A stretch of DNA of 64,000 nt, taken from NCBI RefSeq assembly GCF_001645125.1, contig NZ_LXKA01000327.1:236614-300613 (forward strand). Direction: 5' to 3'. The stretch comes from Paraburkholderia ginsengiterrae. Lineage in GTDB: Bacteria > Pseudomonadota > Gammaproteobacteria > Burkholderiales > Burkholderiaceae. A program made the translations under genes and the position numbers. Within the stretch, counting starts at the first letter, position 1. The number at the start of each line of letters is the position of its first letter. This document shows, in pieces, positions 55,675 to 64,000 of the stretch. The notes below the pieces were generated by a model. It did no database searches and was not told where the DNA came from. It worked only from the letters and a program-made list of their open reading frames with translations.

Positions 55675-56337
55675 ATGGACACATCGATTGCCCGCCGCAA
55701 CATCCTGGCGCGCATCCGCGCAGCGCAAGGGCGTGACGCGGAGCCGTCCGCCTCCGAGCGCGAGGCTGCCGCGGAGTACCTCACGCGTCATCCTGCGGGT
55801 CCGCGTCCCGAGATGCCGGCCGACCTGGTCACGCGCTTCGTCGAAGAAGCGCAGAAAATGGCGACCACGGTCGACACGGTTCAGGCAATGAGCGAAGTGC
55901 CGGCCGCGGCGCACCGCTACCTCACGCAACACGCCTTGCCGCTGCAGGCGATCGCCTGGCAAACGCTACAGGAACTGCCTTGGGCCGAAGCCGGCCTCAG
56001 CGTCGAATTTCGCAAGCCGCAAGACGGCGACGTGGTGGGTCTCACGGGCTGCTTCTGTGCGACCGCCGAGACAGGCACGCTCGTGTTGCTGTCGGGACCA
56101 CAAACGTATGCGTCTGCCGGTCTGCTCCCGGAAACGCATATTGCCATCGTGCCGGCTTCGCGCATCGTCTCCGGCCATGAAGAGGCCTTCGGACTGATCC
56201 GCAAGGAGCGCGGAGAACTTCCACGCGCGGTCAATTTCGTCTCCGGGCCCTCCCGAACCGGCGATATCGAACAGACTATCGTGCTTGGCGCGCATGGGCC
56301 TTACCGGGTGCATGTGATCGTCGTGCACGGCGCCTGA
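55675..56337 (+). CDS. LUD-domain (LutC/YkgG) protein
   Basis: 220-residue LUD-domain protein related to LutC, a subunit of the iron-sulfur L-lactate oxidase LutABC. Blocks: VGLTGCFCATAETGTLVLLSG, LPETHIAIVPASRIVSGHEE and NFVSGPSRTGDIEQTIVLGAHGP. lutA and lutB are not adjacent here, so a lactate role is uncertain. A TATAAT lies about 45 bases upstream. Confidence 0.85.
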   Translation: MDTSIARRNILARIRAAQGRDAEPSASEREAAAEYLTRHPAGPRPEMPADLVTRFVEEAQKMATTVDTVQAMSEVPAAAHRYLTQHALPLQAIAWQTLQELPWAEAGLSVEFRKPQDGDVVGLTGCFCATAETGTLVLLSGPQTYASAGLLPETHIAIVPASRIVSGHEEAFGLIRKERGELPRAVNFVSGPSRTGDIEQTIVLGAHGPYRVHVIVVHGA

Positions 56338-56411
56338 CCGGCAAAAGCGGCCGTGCCATGGGTCGCCTGCGCTCGCGCGCGGCGACCTCCAATAACAAGG
56401 ACTTCAAAGAT

Positions 56412-57854
56412 ATGAAACAACGTGCCGGGTGGACGGGCGCGGGGCTTGCTGCTGTGTTGACGTTGATGTTGACGCTGGCTGGCTGGCCGCAACCGGCGTC
56501 TGCCGCCATGCTCGATGGGGCGACTTTATCGGCGTTGTGGGGACTGCCGTTCGCAGGCGTGCTGCTGTCTATCGCAATATTTCCGCTTATTGCCCCGGCC
56601 TTCTGGCATTACCATTTCGGCAAAATTGCCGCTGCCTGGGCACTCGTGTTCCTCGTGCCGTTTGCACTCAGTTTCGGTACGGGCGTCGCATTCGGCGCGC
56701 TCGTGCACGCGCTGCTCGAAGAGTACGTTCCGTTCATCGTGTTGTTGACGGCGCTCTATACGGTGGCCGGTGGCATTTGCGTGCGTGGCAATCTGCATGG
56801 CACGCCGCGCCTGAATACGGCGATACTCGCGCTCGGCACGTTGCTGGCAAGCTTTATGGGCACGACCGGCGCGGCCATGCTGCTGATCCGTCCGTTGCTG
56901 CGCGCCAACGACAATCGCAAACACGTCGTCCACGTGGTCGTATTCTTTATTTTCCTGGTGGCAAACGCCGGTGGCTCGCTTTCGCCGCTGGGCGATCCGC
57001 CGCTGTTCCTCGGCTTTTTGCAGGGCGTCGGCTTTTTCTGGACCACCACGCACCTCGCGCTGCCCATGCTGTTCGTCTGCGGCGTGTTGCTGATCGGGTT
57101 CTATGCGCTCGACTCGTTCTACTTTCACCGGCGTGAGGAAGAGCGCTCGCGCTTTCTCGATCCGACGCCCGATACACCGCCGCTTGGTATCGACGGAAAG
57201 ATCAATTTTGTGCTGCTGGCCGCGGTGGTTGGACTGGTGCTGATGAGCGGGCTGTGGAGTCCGGGTGTGGTGTTCGATGTGTTCGGCACGCACGTGGCCC
57301 TGCAGAATGCCGTGCGCGATGCCGCCCTGATCGGTGTGACGCTGCTTTCATTGGTGCTGACGCCGCGCGCGGCTCGCGCGGGCAATGATTTCAACTGGGC
57401 GCCGATCGAAGAGGTGGCCAAACTGTTCGCCGGCATCTTCGTGACGATCGCGCCAGTCATCATGATCCTGCGCGCGGGCGAGGCCGGGGCGTTCGCGGGC
57501 ATCGTCCATCTGGTCCACGACGCGTCCGGCCAGCCGCACGATCTGATGTACTTCTGGGCAACCGGGCTGCTATCGTCGTTTCTCGACAATGCGCCGACGT
57601 ACCTCGTGTTCTTCAACCTGGCCGGCGGCGACGCGCAGACGCTCATGACCGCTGGCGCCACCACGCTCGCGGCGATCTCAGCTGGCGCTGTGTTCATGGG
57701 GGCGAACACGTATATCGGCAATGCGCCGAACTTCATGGTGAAAGCGATTGCGGAATCGCGCGGCGTTCGCATGCCAAGCTTTTTCGCGTATCTGGGCTGG
57801 TCCGCCACGATCCTGTTGCCGGTCTTTTTCGTCACCGGGTGGCTGTTTTTCTGA
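56412..57854 (+). CDS. NhaD-type sodium:proton antiporter
   Basis: Inner-membrane protein of 480 residues from the ATG at 56412, with an N-terminal signal-like helix and about 10-12 hydrophobic segments. Ion-transporter-superfamily features include LASFMGTTGAAMLLIRPLLRAN, NAGGSLSPLGDPPLFLGFLQG and LSSFLDNAPTYLVFFNLAGG. The paired G-x-PP/DNAPT signature is typical of NhaD and citrate-type carriers. Ion specificity is inferred. Confidence 0.86.
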   Translation: MKQRAGWTGAGLAAVLTLMLTLAGWPQPASAAMLDGATLSALWGLPFAGVLLSIAIFPLIAPAFWHYHFGKIAAAWALVFLVPFALSFGTGVAFGALVHALLEEYVPFIVLLTALYTVAGGICVRGNLHGTPRLNTAILALGTLLASFMGTTGAAMLLIRPLLRANDNRKHVVHVVVFFIFLVANAGGSLSPLGDPPLFLGFLQGVGFFWTTTHLALPMLFVCGVLLIGFYALDSFYFHRREEERSRFLDPTPDTPPLGIDGKINFVLLAAVVGLVLMSGLWSPGVVFDVFGTHVALQNAVRDAALIGVTLLSLVLTPRAARAGNDFNWAPIEEVAKLFAGIFVTIAPVIMILRAGEAGAFAGIVHLVHDASGQPHDLMYFWATGLLSSFLDNAPTYLVFFNLAGGDAQTLMTAGATTLAAISAGAVFMGANTYIGNAPNFMVKAIAESRGVRMPSFFAYLGWSATILLPVFFVTGWLFF

Positions 57855-57909
57855 AGCCGGCGTTTGACGCCGAGGCGGTCGAACTCGACGCACTATACGG
57901 AGAATTGCA

Positions 57910-58899
57910 ATGCAGAAGATCCTTGTTGCCCGTCCCATCTTTCCTGACGTGATCGAACGGCTCAAACAGTATTTCGACGTCGAGTGGAATCAGGGCGACG
58001 TGTTGTCCACTGACGAACTCACGCGCCGTCTTGCCGATAAGGACGGCGCGCTGACCGCGGGCGAACCGATCGGCTCCGCCGTGTTCGCGGCGGCGCCGCG
58101 TCTGCGCGTGGTGTCGAATATGGCGGTTGGCTACAACAACTTCGACATGGACGACTTCGACGCTGCAAACGTGGTCTGCACAGATACGGCGGACGTGCTC
58201 AACGAATCGACCGCGGATTTTGGCTGGGCGCTGATGATGGCGGCGGCGCGCCGCATCGCCGAATCGGAGCACTGGCTGCGCGCGGGCAAATGGCAGAAGT
58301 GGGCGTACGACAGCTTTCTCGGCAGCGATTTGTACGGATCGACGCTGGGCGTGATCGGCATGGGCCGGATCGGCCAGGCGCTGGCACGTCGCGCGAAGGG
58401 TTTCAACATGCAGGTGATCTATCACAATCGCTCGCGCGTTGCGCCGGAAATCGAAGCCGAGCTGAACGCCGAGTACGTATCGAAGCAGGACCTGCTAAGG
58501 CGCGCGGATCATGTCGTGCTGGTGCTGCCGTACACGCAGGAGAACCATCACACGATGGGCGCGGCCGAGTTCGCCTTGATGAAGCCGACCGCAACGCTTA
58601 CCAACATCGCGCGCGGCGGCATCGTCGACGACGCGGCGCTCGTCGAAGCGCTGCGTTCGAAGCAGATTGCAGCCGCCGGCCTCGACGTATTCGAAGGTGA
58701 GCCGCATCTGAATCAGGATCTGTTGAGCGTGCCGAACATCGTGCTGACCGCGCATATCGCCAGCGCGACCGAAGCGACGCGCCGCGCCATGGCGAATCTC
58801 GCGGCGGACAACCTGATCGCGGGGTTGGGTGAGGGGCCGCGAGCGGGGCGGCCGCCGAATCCGATCAATCCGGGCGTTATCGGCAAGGCGCGTTCATGA
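57910..58899 (+). CDS. D-isomer specific 2-hydroxyacid dehydrogenase (GhrB-like)
   Basis: NAD(P)H-dependent glyoxylate/hydroxypyruvate-type reductase, 329 residues. Rossmann motif: GSTLGVIGMGRIGQALARRAKGF. Catalytic region: NIARGGIVDDAALVEALRS (Arg), DVFEGEP (Glu) and LTAHIASATEATRRAM (His). The stop overlaps the rmuC start by 4 bases. Confidence 0.92.
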   Translation: MQKILVARPIFPDVIERLKQYFDVEWNQGDVLSTDELTRRLADKDGALTAGEPIGSAVFAAAPRLRVVSNMAVGYNNFDMDDFDAANVVCTDTADVLNESTADFGWALMMAAARRIAESEHWLRAGKWQKWAYDSFLGSDLYGSTLGVIGMGRIGQALARRAKGFNMQVIYHNRSRVAPEIEAELNAEYVSKQDLLRRADHVVLVLPYTQENHHTMGAAEFALMKPTATLTNIARGGIVDDAALVEALRSKQIAAAGLDVFEGEPHLNQDLLSVPNIVLTAHIASATEATRRAMANLAADNLIAGLGEGPRAGRPPNPINPGVIGKARS

Positions 58900-60344
58900 C
58901 AATGATTCTGGTGGCGGCCGTCGCGGTGCTGGCGGTTGCATTGGTCATCGCCCTGGCCTTGCTGATACGCGGTTACGGCCGCGCGGAAGAAAGCGAACAG
59001 TTCGAACTGCTGAACGAACGCATGGACGCCGCAGCCGACGCGCAAGCGCATGCGTACGAGCGCCTCGAACGGCAACTGCGCAATGACATCGGCGAGACGG
59101 CGCGCGTCTCGCGCACCGAACAGAGTGGTGGCTTCGCGCAGTTCCAGCAAACGCTGGCCACGCAGTTCGGCAGTATGGCGACCGTGCAAGGCGGCAAGAT
59201 CGACGGTTTCGCTCAACAACTCGACGCCGTGCGTCAGAGTTTGCAGGCGCAGGCCCAGCAGGCGCGCGACGAGCAGGGCCGCTCGCTCAAGCAGTTTGGC
59301 GACACCCTGAGTCTGCAATTGGGGCAACTCACCGAGTCCAACGACCGCCGCTTCGCCGAAGTGCGCGCGACTATCGAGCAGCGGCTGAAGGATATCGAGG
59401 CGAACAACTCGGTCAAGCTGGAGGAAATGCGCCGCACCGTTGACGAAAAACTGCACGCGACCCTCGAACAGCGCCTCGGCGAGTCGTTCAAGCTGGTGTC
59501 GGACCGGCTTGAACAGGTGCATCGCGGGCTGGGTGAAATGCAGACGCTGGCAGCGGGTGTCGGCGATCTCAAGAAGGTGCTGACCAATGTGAAGACGCGC
59601 GGCACGTGGGGCGAAGTGCAGCTGGAAGCGTTGCTCGAGCAGATGCTCACCGCCGACCAGTACGCGAAAAACATTGCGACGGTGCCGAAAAGCACGGAGC
59701 GCGTCGAATTTGCGATCAAGCTGCCGGGGCGCGCGGAGCAAGGGGACGCGGCTGCGCCGGTCTGGCTGCCAATCGACGCCAAATTCCCGCGTGAAGATTA
59801 CGAACGGCTGATCGACGCACAGGAGCGTGCCGATCCGGTTGCGGTGGAAGAGGCATCGCGTGCGCTCGAAACGCGGATTCGCGCCGAGGCGCGCACGATC
59901 GCGGAGAAGTACGTTGCGCCGCCGTACACCACCGACTTCGCGTTGCTGTTCCTGCCTACCGAGGGCCTGTACGCCGAAGTGCTACGCCGGCCGGGTCTGA
60001 CGGATCTGCTGCAACGCGACTATCGCGTGACGATCGCGGGGCCGACCACGCTGACCGCGTTGCTCAACAGCTTGCAGATGGGTTTCCGCACGCTCGCGAT
60101 CGAAAAGCGCTCGAGCGAGGTGTGGCAGGTGCTCGGCGCGGTGAAAACGGAGTTCGGCAAGTTCGGCGACGTGCTGGCCAAAACGAAGGCGCAACTGGAA
60201 ACCGTCACGCGTTCTATCGAAGCGGCGGAAACGCGCACACGTGTCATGAGCCGCAGGTTGCGCGACGTTGAAGCATTGCCGGGCGAAGCGGCGAGCGGGT
60301 TGCTCGGCGATGCGCTCGCGGGTGTCGATCCCGACGAGCAATGA
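58896..60344 (+). CDS. rmuC: DNA recombination protein RmuC
   Basis: Predicted nuclease-like protein that limits inversions at short inverted repeats; 482 residues. N-terminal membrane anchor (about 1-25), a long coiled coil (about 30-200) and the RmuC core with GTWGEVQLEALLEQML, VWLPIDAKFPREDYERLIDA and LLFLPTEGLYAEVL. Coupled (ATGA) to the dehydrogenase gene. Confidence 0.94.
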   Translation: MTMILVAAVAVLAVALVIALALLIRGYGRAEESEQFELLNERMDAAADAQAHAYERLERQLRNDIGETARVSRTEQSGGFAQFQQTLATQFGSMATVQGGKIDGFAQQLDAVRQSLQAQAQQARDEQGRSLKQFGDTLSLQLGQLTESNDRRFAEVRATIEQRLKDIEANNSVKLEEMRRTVDEKLHATLEQRLGESFKLVSDRLEQVHRGLGEMQTLAAGVGDLKKVLTNVKTRGTWGEVQLEALLEQMLTADQYAKNIATVPKSTERVEFAIKLPGRAEQGDAAAPVWLPIDAKFPREDYERLIDAQERADPVAVEEASRALETRIRAEARTIAEKYVAPPYTTDFALLFLPTEGLYAEVLRRPGLTDLLQRDYRVTIAGPTTLTALLNSLQMGFRTLAIEKRSSEVWQVLGAVKTEFGKFGDVLAKTKAQLETVTRSIEAAETRTRVMSRRLRDVEALPGEAASGLLGDALAGVDPDEQ

Positions 60345-60386
60345 GCCTGCGGGCCCGGGATCAGGCGGCGCTGATCGTTGCGGGCA

Positions 60387-60662
60387 TCAGGCTTCTTCGG
60401 GCGCGTCGGTCAGGTGAATTTCGATGCCGCCGAAACGCGAGGCAACCCAGTTGTACGCATGGCACGCAATCCACAGCAGGATGAAACCGAGAATCGCGTT
60501 CAGCAGCAGCGCGCTGAACACCGTGCTCAGTTCCACGGAGCCATAGCGTATAAACGCGACCAGCACGCCGAGCAGGACGATCGGCACCGAGAACGTCAGG
60601 TACACGAGGATCAGTGCTTTGGCCGTCTGTCCCGGTGCAATGAACGAGATCTGTTTTTTCAT
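60387..60662 (-). CDS. Small membrane protein, conserved hypothetical
   Basis: Protein of 91 residues with two predicted helices (AKALILVYLTFSVPIVLLGV and LNAILGFILLWIACHAYNWV). The ATG at 60662 is chosen over the TTG three codons upstream. Family not recognised; converges with rmuC. Confidence 0.7.
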   Translation of the reverse strand: MKKQISFIAPGQTAKALILVYLTFSVPIVLLGVLVAFIRYGSVELSTVFSALLLNAILGFILLWIACHAYNWVASRFGGIEIHLTDAPEEA

Positions 60663-60746
60663 GTAAGTCAAACCCGTGTGTCGTAGTGGTAATGGGTAAA
60701 GCGAGAGCCAATGATCGCCGGTAGGGCGGGTTGCGTCGGTCAGGCG

Positions 60747-62048
60747 TCAGATGAGGCCGTCGAACGGCATGATAACGACGCGTTCTCCTTCGGCAATGTC
60801 GCCTTCATCGTGCCCGAGCACGATGAAACAATTGGCTTCGCTCATCGAACTCAGCACGCCGGAGCTTTGCGAGCCGGTTGGCGTGACGTGCCAGATGCCG
60901 TGCGCGTCCTGTTCGGCGACGCCGCGCTGGAATTCGGTGCGCCTGGCGCGCTTACGGATGGCCTGGCGGCTAATGGCGTCGATGCGCGGCAGCGGCTGTG
61001 GCGTGGCGCCGGACATCAGGAGCAGCGCCTCGCGCACGATCTGATAGAAGGTCACCATCACGGCGACCGGATTGCCCGGCAGACCAAAGAATAACGCGGG
61101 AAGTCCGGCACCGGGCCGCTCACCGGACCAGACGCGGCCAAATGCGAGCGGCCGGCCCGGGCGCATGGCGAGACTCCAGAACGCGACGTCGCCGAATGTA
61201 TGCAGCAGTTGCCGCGTGAAATCCGCCTCGCCCACGGACACGCCGCCCGAGGTCAACACCACGTCGGCGCTGGCCGCCGCGCAGCGCAAGGCGGCTTCCA
61301 TGGCGGCGGGCTCGTCGCGCACCACGCCGAGATCGAGCGTGTCGATGTTCAGGCGGCGGAGCATGGCAAACAGCGTGTAGCGGTTGCTGTCGTACACGGA
61401 ACCCGGGTCGAGCGGTTCGCCGAGCGAGCGCAATTCGTCGCCGGTCGAGAAGAAGGCGACGCGCAAACGCCGCCGGACATTGACTTCGCCGATGCCGAGC
61501 GACGCCAGCAGGCCCAGATCCGACGCGCGCATGATACGGCCGGCTCGCAGCGCGGCCTGGCCGCGGGCGAGGTCCTCTCCTGCGCGGCGCCGGGTTGCCC
61601 CGGCCGCCACGGCGTTGCCGGCGAAGCGCGCCGAGTCGCCGCCGGCGGTGCGCTCGACGAGTTCCTGGGGCACGACCGTGTCGCAGTCGGGCGGCATGCA
61701 GGCACCGGTCATGACGCGCACGCATTGGGTGGTCTCGACCCGGCCCGTGAACGGATGTCCGGCCAGCGCCTTGCCGATGACCGTCAACTCGACGGAGGAT
61801 CCGCCGGCCGCGAGCGCCGCGCCGTTGAATGCGTAGCCGTCCATCGCGGAGTTGTCATGCGAAGGGACGTCGATCGGCGACACGATATCGGCGGCGAGCA
61901 CGCGGTCGAGCGCGTCGCGCAGGGGCACCCGTTCAACGGACGTGACCGGCGCGGCCCACTGGCGAACAATTGCCTGAGCGGCCGAAACAGGTAGCGCGTG
62001 TGGATCGTACTGCGCGACGCAGCGGGAAAATTCGTTAAGCGTGGTCAT
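60747..62048 (-). CDS. moeA: Molybdopterin molybdenumtransferase
   Basis: Inserts molybdate into adenylated molybdopterin; 433 residues. Blocks: PLRDALDRVLAADIVSPIDV, DNSAMDGYAFNGAALAAGG, GEDLARGQAALRAGRIMRA, TSGGVSVGEADFTRQLLH and FGLPGNPVAVMVTFYQIVR. Third in the minus-strand order moaA-mobA-moeA; works with mog at 19 kb. Confidence 0.95.
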   Translation of the reverse strand: MTTLNEFSRCVAQYDPHALPVSAAQAIVRQWAAPVTSVERVPLRDALDRVLAADIVSPIDVPSHDNSAMDGYAFNGAALAAGGSSVELTVIGKALAGHPFTGRVETTQCVRVMTGACMPPDCDTVVPQELVERTAGGDSARFAGNAVAAGATRRRAGEDLARGQAALRAGRIMRASDLGLLASLGIGEVNVRRRLRVAFFSTGDELRSLGEPLDPGSVYDSNRYTLFAMLRRLNIDTLDLGVVRDEPAAMEAALRCAAASADVVLTSGGVSVGEADFTRQLLHTFGDVAFWSLAMRPGRPLAFGRVWSGERPGAGLPALFFGLPGNPVAVMVTFYQIVREALLLMSGATPQPLPRIDAISRQAIRKRARRTEFQRGVAEQDAHGIWHVTPTGSQSSGVLSSMSEANCFIVLGHDEGDIAEGERVVIMPFDGLI

Positions 62049-62110
62049 GAAGAGCTGGACGTCGCGGCTGGAGGCGGGACCGGCTGTTGCCGTTCAACCG
62101 GAGCGGGATT

Positions 62111-62737
62111 TCAACCGGGTCCTCGATCACGTTCGAGGTCAGCGAGTTCTTGTAGCGAATTGATATTGTAAAACGCACGCTCGTCGGTAAAGACGACTTC
62201 GACCGTCTTGTGGCGCGCGTACCACGCGCGGACTTTGCGCCCGCCGGCTTCCAGAAAGCCTGACAGGTCGTCTGCGAGACCCGTGCGCAGCAGCGCAAAG
62301 ACGGGGTGCGGGGACAGTTGGCCGTGGGCGTCGGAGGTAGCGGCCATGGCGATGTCCGACGTGGTCGAGTCCAGCTCGTGGGCGAGGCGGATGGCAAGCT
62401 CGGTGGGCAGCCAGGGCGAGTCGCAGGGCGCGCTGAGCACGTACGCGGTATCCGCCGCGCGCAGTCCGGCGAGCAGGCCAGCCAGCGGGCCGGGAAAGCC
62501 GTCGAGGGTATCGGCCACCACCGTGGCGCCATAAGGTGCGCCCAGTGCGGCGTACCTTTCAGGATGACGATTGGCGCTGATCAGCAGGGCGCCGGTTTGC
62601 GGCGCGAGGCGCCTCAGCACGTGGACGGCGAGTGGTTCGCCGTGCAGTATTTGCAGCCCCTTGTCGGCCCCGCCCATGCGTATGCCGCGGCCGCCCGCGA
62701 GCAGCAGCCCGGTGATGTCTTCTCGCACCGGCTTCAT
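62111..62737 (-). CDS. mobA: Molybdenum cofactor guanylyltransferase
   Basis: Adds GMP to Mo-molybdopterin to make the MGD cofactor; 208 residues. The nucleotide-binding motif is GLLLAGGRGIRMGGADKGLQ, followed by SANRHPERYAALG and VLSAPCDSPWLP. Middle gene of moaA-mobA-moeA. Confidence 0.93.
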   Translation of the reverse strand: MKPVREDITGLLLAGGRGIRMGGADKGLQILHGEPLAVHVLRRLAPQTGALLISANRHPERYAALGAPYGATVVADTLDGFPGPLAGLLAGLRAADTAYVLSAPCDSPWLPTELAIRLAHELDSTTSDIAMAATSDAHGQLSPHPVFALLRTGLADDLSGFLEAGGRKVRAWYARHKTVEVVFTDERAFYNINSLQELADLERDRGPG

Positions 62738-62769
62738 GTGCCGCAGCTCATTTGCCGTTCATCTGCCAC

Positions 62770-63879
62770 TTAGCCGCCGATATACGACATTTCGACGCGG
62801 CGGCCATCCTGCGCGGGCACATCGGCTGCGCCGCTGCCGCGCAGCTGCGAATAGCGGTCGCCGCGGTTCTGCCAGATTTCGGCGACGGCGGTGGCGATCG
62901 CGGCGTCGCTCGCGCCGCTGCGCACCAGCGCGCGCAGGTCGTGGCCGGCCGACGCGAACAGGCACAGATACAACTTCCCCTCGGTGGACAGACGCGCCCG
63001 CGTGCAACTACCGCAAAACGCGCGCGTGACGCTGGATATCACGCCGATCTCGCCGCCGCCGTCCACGTAACCCCAGCGCTGGGCGGTCTCGGCTGCGCTG
63101 TGCGCCTCGAGCGGCGCGAGCGGGAAATGCTCGGCGATGCGCATGACGACGTCGGCGGAGGGCAGTACCTCCGTCATGTTCCAGCCGTTGGACGTGCCGA
63201 CGTCCATGTATTCGATGAACCGCAGCACCGCACCCGAGCCCTTGAAGTGACGCGCCATCGGCACGATCTCGCCGTCGTTGGTGCCGCGCTTGACCACCAT
63301 GTTGACCTTGACCGGCGCGAGCCCCACCGCGTGTGCGGCAGCGATGCCGTCCAGCACGTCGGCGACCGCAAAGTCGGCGTCGTTCATGCGGCGAAACAGG
63401 GCGTCGTCGAGCGCGTCCAGGCTGACGGTCACGCGGGTCAGGCCGGCATCCTTCAGGCTGCGTGCCTTGCGCTCCAGCAGCGAGCCGTTGGTCGTGAGCG
63501 TCAGATCGAGCGGGCGGCCTGCCGGGGTGGTCAGTTGCGCGAGCCGTTCGATCAGGAATTCCAGATTTTTGCGCAGCAGCGGTTCGCCGCCCGTCAGACG
63601 GATTTTTTCGACGCCATGCGCGACGAAAAGCCGCGCGAGGCGTTCGATTTCCTCGAAGCTGAGCAAAGCGCTATGCGGCAGGAACGTGTAGTCCTTGTCG
63701 AACACCGCGCGCGGCATGCAGTAGACGCAACGGAAATTGCAGCGATCCGTCACCGAGATGCGCAGATCGCGCAGCGGGCGCGCAAGCGTGTCGTGCAGCG
63801 CGCCGCTAGGCGTCTGCACCGGGCCGGCAATAACTGGCACCGCGCTGTGATCGGCAACGGGGATGATGCGTCGGGACAT
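62770..63879 (-). CDS. moaA: GTP 3',8-cyclase
   Basis: Radical-SAM enzyme for the first step of molybdopterin synthesis; 369 residues. N-terminal cluster ligands: [17 protein letters not shown]-terminal cluster region: [20 protein letters not shown]. The protein ends in the functional GG dipeptide (SYIGG), which completes the GTP-binding active site. First gene of the minus-strand moaA-mobA-moeA cluster; the 121 bases beyond it to the window edge contain no visible gene. Confidence 0.96.
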   Translation of the reverse strand: MSRRIIPVADHSAVPVIAGPVQTPSGALHDTLARPLRDLRISVTDRCNFRCVYCMPRAVFDKDYTFLPHSALLSFEEIERLARLFVAHGVEKIRLTGGEPLLRKNLEFLIERLAQLTTPAGRPLDLTLTTNGSLLERKARSLKDAGLTRVTVSLDALDDALFRRMNDADFAVADVLDGIAAAHAVGLAPVKVNMVVKRGTNDGEIVPMARHFKGSGAVLRFIEYMDVGTSNGWNMTEVLPSADVVMRIAEHFPLAPLEAHSAAETAQRWGYVDGGGEIGVISSVTRAFCGSCTRARLSTEGKLYLCLFASAGHDLRALVRSGASDAAIATAVAEIWQNRGDRYSQLRGSGAADVPAQDGRRVEMSYIGG

Positions 63880-64000
63880 GAATTGCTTCGGTGGGCGCTT
63901 GAAAAGAAAGCCAGATATTCATTTTAGCGGAAATGCTTCCAGCGGCAGCGGCGCCCAAGGCCCTGGCGGGGTATACGGGGAGGGGCATATCGCCCGGCGG

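Overview
The window is 64 kb of high-GC chromosomal DNA from a beta-proteobacterium, almost certainly Burkholderiaceae and most like Paraburkholderia/Burkholderia chromosome 1. The evidence is the gene order metNIQ, etfBA, dadA/lrp, rpsP-rimM-trmD-rplS, rsgA/orn/darP/pmbA and moaA-mobA-moeA, together with the strongly GC-biased third codon positions, which produce many long shadow frames. No phage, insertion sequence, integrase or CRISPR array was seen.

Layout. 1-2.5 kb: methionine ABC importer (metN cut by the window edge). 2.6-6.3 kb: electron-transfer flavoprotein and an acyl-CoA dehydrogenase. 6.4-8.3 kb: D-amino-acid dehydrogenase divergent from an Lrp-type regulator. 8.4-9.6 kb: a radical-SAM gene behind a perfect LexA-type operator. 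9.6-11.3 kb: a TM2 protein and a sorbosone-dehydrogenase-like protein. 11.5-14 kb: the rpsP-rimM-trmD-rplS operon. 14-22.2 kb: housekeeping genes (Nudix, CobD-like, rsgA, M48 protease, orn, mog, darP, pmbA).

22.9-32.7 kb is the most distinctive part. A minus-strand operon encodes what looks like a complete Fap-type functional-amyloid system in the canonical order A-B-C-D-E-F. It is preceded by one unrecognised accessory gene and followed by a co-directional sigma-54 activator. A paralogous sigma-54 activator is divergently transcribed at the other end. The operon has a near-consensus -24/-12 promoter and a perfect 18-bp palindrome about 100 bp upstream that could be the enhancer. The whole block lies between folA and thyA. 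The inferred working model is: activators bind the palindrome, drive sigma-54 transcription, FapF-like porin exports FapB/FapC-like repeat proteins, FapE-like and the accessory protein assist, and the C39-like peptidase processes one or more components. Two of the encoded proteins carry double-glycine-leader-like motifs that could be its substrates.

33-46 kb: thyA, a FecR-like protein with a very long Gln/Pro-rich tail, an ArsR-type regulator, a 47-residue lipoprotein, an MFS transporter with a GlxA-type regulator, a hotdog thioesterase, fumC, a phospholipase-D lipoprotein, a MATE transporter. 46-53 kb: S4 RNA-binding protein, a small secreted Lys/Ala/Gln-rich protein, a UvrD/Rep helicase behind a LexA-like site, an unrecognised conserved protein, and an araC-azlC-azlD operon carrying a GATGGC microsatellite. 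53-64 kb: two tandem tRNA-Asn genes, fdxA, pncB, a LUD-domain protein, an NhaD-like antiporter, a hydroxyacid dehydrogenase with rmuC, and the molybdenum-cofactor genes moeA, mobA and moaA (complementing mog at 19 kb).

All assignments come from reading the sequence and from remembered family features. No database search was run.
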